The notes below the pieces were generated by a model. It did no database searches. It had not been told where the DNA came from and worked only from the letters and a program-made list of their open reading frames with translations. Below, piece after piece: positions 5,511-6,563 of a DNA stretch of 6,563 bases. Origin of the DNA: Alloprevotella sp. GTDB lineage: Bacteria > Bacteroidota > Bacteroidia > Bacteroidales > Bacteroidaceae. Position 1 is the stretch's first letter, and each line of letters starts with the position of its first letter. The DNA lies in assembly GCA_017477205.1 (NCBI GenBank), contig JAFUXE010000070.1, positions 1-6,563 on the forward strand, written 5' to 3'. Made by a program: the position numbers and the translations under genes.

Positions 5511-6194
5511 TCACTTTATCACCGTGAAGTTGGCCTTGGCCTCTGAACGCGTGCGGAAGTTGAAGTGCCACCACTGCGTGCGCAGGGGCTTGTAGCCACT
5601 GACGGCCATGACGCGGCGCAGGAGCTTGCGATTGTTGACAGCCTCCTCGGAGAGTGCACCCTCGCCTTCCGTCTTTTCCTCCGCAGCCAGGCCGGACGCG
5701 GCTTCAAAGACACCGTAGTCCGTCCCCATGTCAAGGGGCTTCCCCGTCTCGGCATCGCAGAGCGTGATGTCCACCGCGAGGCCGTAGTTGTGCTGGTCGC
5801 CGCCGCTGCGCGGGTCGCTGATGTAGATGTTCTTCGCCGTTCCCACGACCGTTGCATAGAGATGTCCCTGTACGCTCATCGGGCGCGCAGCGTCCAGGAC
5901 GAGGAGGCTCAGCTCCGGATGGGAGCGCTTGAGCGCCGCCTGCGACTTTTTCAGCGCCAGGGCGGCCTGCGGGTGGAGGTATGCCGTCTGGAGGTCCGTA
6001 TAGAGGCGCTTCCCGAGGAAGTTGTCCGCCTGTCCAAGGACGAGGTTCACCTGTACGTCGGGGCACACGTCCGCCAGGCACACCAGGCCGGCTTCTATCA
6101 TCTGTTGTTCTGTGGCCGTGGCCGAGCTGCGATGCTGTGCCGCTGCGGTTGCAGCACCGAGGATGGCGAGAGCCAGAAGGAATGTTTTTCTCAT
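5511..6194 (-). CDS. M15 family D-Ala-D-Ala dipeptidase homologue (VanX/DdpX type), catalytic Glu replaced by Gln
   Basis: The 227-residue protein has a Sec signal peptide (Lys3, hydrophobic 5-18, likely cut near AAAQ at 17-20), so it should act in the periplasm. The family's zinc peptidases split D-Ala-D-Ala or related peptides from cell-wall metabolism. Family motifs appear in order: VLDAARP (99-105, substrate-binding Arg104), QHNYGLAVDITL (134-145) with zinc ligands His135 and Asp142, MGTDYGVFE (156-164), NNRKLLRRVM (187-196) and QWWHFNF (207-213) with zinc ligand His210. In VanX the last motif is EWWH, and that glutamate is the catalytic base. Here the codon is CAG, giving Gln207. The frame is intact and all other motifs are kept, so this is either a true variant with altered activity or a subfamily trait. 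The gene sits between an LRR protein gene (30 bases upstream) and the methyltransferase (5 bases downstream), probably in one transcript. Confidence 0.9.
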   Translation of the reverse strand: MRKTFLLALAILGAATAAAQHRSSATATEQQMIEAGLVCLADVCPDVQVNLVLGQADNFLGKRLYTDLQTAYLHPQAALALKKSQAALKRSHPELSLLVLDAARPMSVQGHLYATVVGTAKNIYISDPRSGGDQHNYGLAVDITLCDAETGKPLDMGTDYGVFEAASGLAAEEKTEGEGALSEEAVNNRKLLRRVMAVSGYKPLRTQWWHFNFRTRSEAKANFTVIK

Positions 6195-6224
6195 GCGTTT
6201 GTCGTTATGTGGGGCGGCCGGAGG

Positions 6225-6563
6225 TCAGCGTCCCGTTTCCATTTCGTTGCGCGTATAGTCCACGATGTTCGCGAACTTGCTCCAGGACTTGTCCAGGCGG
6301 TATGCGTCGATGCTGTGGGGATAGACGTGGAGCACGCCGCTGCGCTGCGTATCTTTCGAAAAGGCGTTTTTCTTCAGTTTTGCGGGGAAGCTGCTTGCCA
6401 CGTAGATGTCCCGCAGGTTGGAACATCCGAGGAAGGCACCGCCGCCAATGCTCTTGATGGAGGAGGGGAGGTTCAGCGCGTGCAGGGAGTTGCAGCCCTG
6501 GAAGGCTTCACCGCCAATACTCAGCACGGAGGAGGGAAGGTCCACGTCTCCGAGCGAGGAACA
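6225..6563 (-). CDS. BspA-like leucine-rich repeat protein (5' end cut off)
   Basis: The frame is open to the window edge, so only the last 112 residues are present and the true start lies outside; an apparent GTG start at 6545 is just a valine inside a repeat. Two complete 23-residue repeats are visible, each starting C-(S/N)-S-L and containing LPSS(V/I), SIGG and AF(Q/L)G. A third starts CSNL and degenerates after LRDIYV. This is the LRR_5 (BspA/TpLRR) pattern of Bacteroidales surface and secreted proteins, often implicated in adhesion. The last ~45 residues, including LHVYPHSIDAYRLDKSWSKFANIV, form the cap that usually ends such arrays. After it come only about a dozen residues, with no recognisable sorting domain, so any secretion signal must be at the missing N-terminus. 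It is the first visible gene of the three-gene minus-strand cluster. Confidence 0.9.
   Translation of the reverse strand, partial: CSSLGDVDLPSSVLSIGGEAFQGCNSLHALNLPSSIKSIGGGAFLGCSNLRDIYVASSFPAKLKKNAFSKDTQRSGVLHVYPHSIDAYRLDKSWSKFANIVDYTRNEMETGR
6426..6563 (-). repeat. Two 69-base tandem units encoding LRR_5 repeats
   Basis: Units at 6495-6563 and 6426-6494 are each 69 bases (23 codons) and align in phase, both starting with a Cys codon. They share stretches around GGAGGAGGGAAGG / GGAGGAGGGGAGG and CCGCCAAT on the plus strand. A third, diverged copy begins at 6425. The array probably continues beyond the window. Such similarity allows copy number to change by recombination. Confidence 0.75.

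Noticed and set aside
5506..5574. Upstream in-frame start for the methyltransferase
   Set aside because: It would lie inside the end of the M15 peptidase gene; the ATG at 5505, five bases after that gene's stop codon, is the natural start.
4324..5595. A 423-residue open frame on the plus strand opposite the methyltransferase
   Set aside because: It is the mirror of a GC-rich coding region; its translation has no recognisable motif and is rich in His, Arg and Glu, while the minus strand encodes a clear methyltransferase.

Overview
The window looks like chromosomal DNA from a member of the Bacteroidales, probably Prevotella or a close relative. Four features point there. Promoters match the Bacteroidetes sigma factor pattern (TTG, about 18-20 bases, then TAnnTTTG with a trailing C). 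Leaders are A-rich without clear Shine-Dalgarno sites. A lipoprotein carries acidic residues just after its cysteine. There is also a BspA-type leucine-rich repeat protein and a DUF4143-type ATPase. The genus is inferred from style only; there is no rRNA or marker gene here.

Layout. Positions 1-752 (minus) hold the N-terminal ~250 residues of an AAA-type ATPase with its own short-leader promoter; its end lies outside the window. Next is a two-gene minus-strand unit, greA (transcript cleavage factor) followed by a HIT-family nucleotide hydrolase. It has a promoter at 2092-2122 and an intrinsic terminator at 935-965. Reading away from greA on the plus strand is a second unit: a secreted outer-membrane beta-barrel protein (2264-3079) and a large lipoprotein (3140-4108), with a promoter at 2173-2201 and a strong hairpin terminator at 4139-4172. 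Positions 4294-6563 (minus) hold three closely spaced genes in transcription order: a BspA-like leucine-rich repeat protein (5' end missing), a VanX/DdpX-type M15 D-Ala-D-Ala dipeptidase homologue with a signal peptide, and a class I methyltransferase with a THUMP-like C-terminal domain.

Functionally the window mixes housekeeping (greA, HIT, methyltransferase) with envelope genes (barrel protein, lipoprotein, periplasmic peptidase, LRR protein). I see no RNA genes, CRISPR array, insertion sequence, phage genes or recognisable defence system. The observations most worth following are the Glu-to-Gln change at the catalytic position of the M15 peptidase and the uncharacterised barrel-lipoprotein pair with its own promoter and terminator. 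I do not see convincing evidence of a new multi-gene system.
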